DNA of 15,309 nucleotides, taken from NCBI GenBank assembly GCA_937889655.1, contig CALBZG010000182.1, forward strand, positions 1 to 15,309, given 5' to 3'. The notes beneath the pieces are model-generated. The model saw only the letters and a list, made by a program, of their open reading frames with translations. It searched no databases and had not been told where the DNA came from. The stretch's first letter is position 1, and each line of letters starts with the position of its first letter. This document shows positions 14,960-15,309 of this stretch, one piece after another. The position numbers were made by a program, and so were the translations under genes. This DNA is from an uncultured Clostridia bacterium (lineage in GTDB: Bacteria > Bacillota > Clostridia > Peptostreptococcales > Anaerovoracaceae).

Positions 14960-15175
14960 TTAATCACCTGCATACTCAAACCGGGGAACGCTTTGGCCAC
15001 CTTGATCGACTTTTTCATTCCACATCTGGGCGGGTCTTGCCCAGATGCCTCTATCGCCATATAAGGCTCTATAGATAACCAGTTTTTCCAGGGTCTCGCT
15101 ATGAGTCGCGGTGAAAAGCAGCTCATATTCACCGCCTTTATAATGCCTGTACTTTCCAGGCTTGAAATCCTCCAT
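14960..15175 (-). CDS. DUF1653 domain protein
   Basis: This 71-residue protein matches DUF1653, a small domain of unknown function, across nearly its full length. The characteristic pattern is GKYRHYKGGEYELL near the start, then THSETLEKLVIYRALYGD and IWARPAQMW. Family members are usually 65-80 residues, so it is complete. There is no signal peptide, membrane segment or catalytic motif I can name. The ATG at 15175 follows AAGGAG with about 10 bases of spacing. It is the first gene after the terminator at the right edge and lies 51 bases before the small membrane protein gene, so it probably heads the cysK-cysE-GNAT operon. Confidence 0.9.
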   Translation of the reverse strand: MEDFKPGKYRHYKGGEYELLFTATHSETLEKLVIYRALYGDRGIWARPAQMWNEKVDQGGQSVPRFEYAGD

Positions 15176-15196
15176 GTTTTATCAACTCCTTGACTA

Positions 15197-15226
15197 AGTA
15201 TACTATAAGAAATGTACCTAAGTAAA
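15197..15226 (-). promoter_or_regulatory. Possible promoter of the DUF1653-cysK-cysE operon
   Basis: On the minus strand TTTACT (15226-15221), an 18-base spacer and TATACT (15202-15197) make a fair promoter 22 bases before the DUF1653 start. An overlapping alternative -10 is TATAGT (15207-15202). The leader would be about 15 bases, too short for a T-box or S-box riboswitch, so the cysteine genes show no RNA-level sulfur control here. Confidence 0.4.
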
Positions 15227-15262
15227 TGAATAAAGCATGATAAATCCATGGCATCAAACAAA

Positions 15263-15288
15263 AAAGAATCCCTGTGAAGGGATTCTTT
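15263..15288 (-). terminator. Intrinsic terminator at the right edge
   Basis: AAAGAATCCC (15263-15272) pairs perfectly with GGGATTCTTT (15279-15288) around a 6-base loop. On the minus strand TTTTTTGTTTG follows the stem, a strong T-run. It should end a minus-strand gene located beyond 15309; a weaker T-tract on the plus side allows some two-way use. Confidence 0.85.
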
Positions 15289-15309
15289 CGTTTGTAATTT
15301 GTCTTGTAC

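Noticed and set aside
14935..15261. A 108-codon minus-strand frame overlapping the DUF1653 gene
   Set aside because: It reads the same strand in another frame; the DUF1653 match and its ribosome site are decisive.

Overview
The window looks like an ordinary chromosomal stretch from a Gram-positive anaerobe of the Bacillota, most likely class Clostridia. The support is indirect: strong AGGAGG-type ribosome binding sites throughout, a tRNA(Ile) T-box leader in front of ileS, a lipobox-bearing BMP-family solute-binding protein, a eukaryote-like (type 2) isoleucyl-tRNA synthetase, and a single-pass membrane protein plus a DUF1653 protein next to cysK. No mobile element, CRISPR array, phage gene, rRNA or tRNA gene is visible.

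Positions 1-3758 (minus strand, read right to left) carry a nucleoside-type ABC importer: promoter, BMP-family lipoprotein, a perfect 12-bp intercistronic stem-loop, a tandem-domain ATPase, and a permease that overlaps it by 8 bases and runs off the left edge. Positions 3804-6220 (minus) hold rlmN (23S rRNA/tRNA A2503/A37 methylase), a small P-loop protein of unknown function, and an omega-amidase-like nitrilase. Positions 6325-9021 (minus) hold argG-argH, the last two steps of arginine synthesis, with an unusual 50-base gene overlap, a terminator-like hairpin after argH, and a promoter with a long imperfect dyad in the leader before argG.

The 507 bases between the divergent argG and ileS start codons are all regulatory. 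The argG promoter and leader face left. A near-consensus promoter (TTGACA-17-TAGAAT) and a complete T-box riboswitch with an AUC specifier face right. ileS (9404-12532) is the only plus-strand gene. It meets the minus-strand cysteine cluster at a bidirectional terminator.

Positions 12604-15226 (minus) form a likely operon: DUF1653 protein, small membrane protein, cysK (start codon overlaps the membrane protein gene), cysE and a GNAT acetyltransferase. CysE makes O-acetylserine and CysK converts it to cysteine. A strong terminator at the right edge closes whatever minus-strand gene lies beyond.

I do not see a wholly new system. The best items are the swapped HIGH signature (GIHH) in IleRS, which in published work on IleRS2 is linked to mupirocin hyper-resistance; the argG/argH overlap with altered C-termini on both proteins; the structured argG leader; and the small membrane protein translationally linked to cysK.
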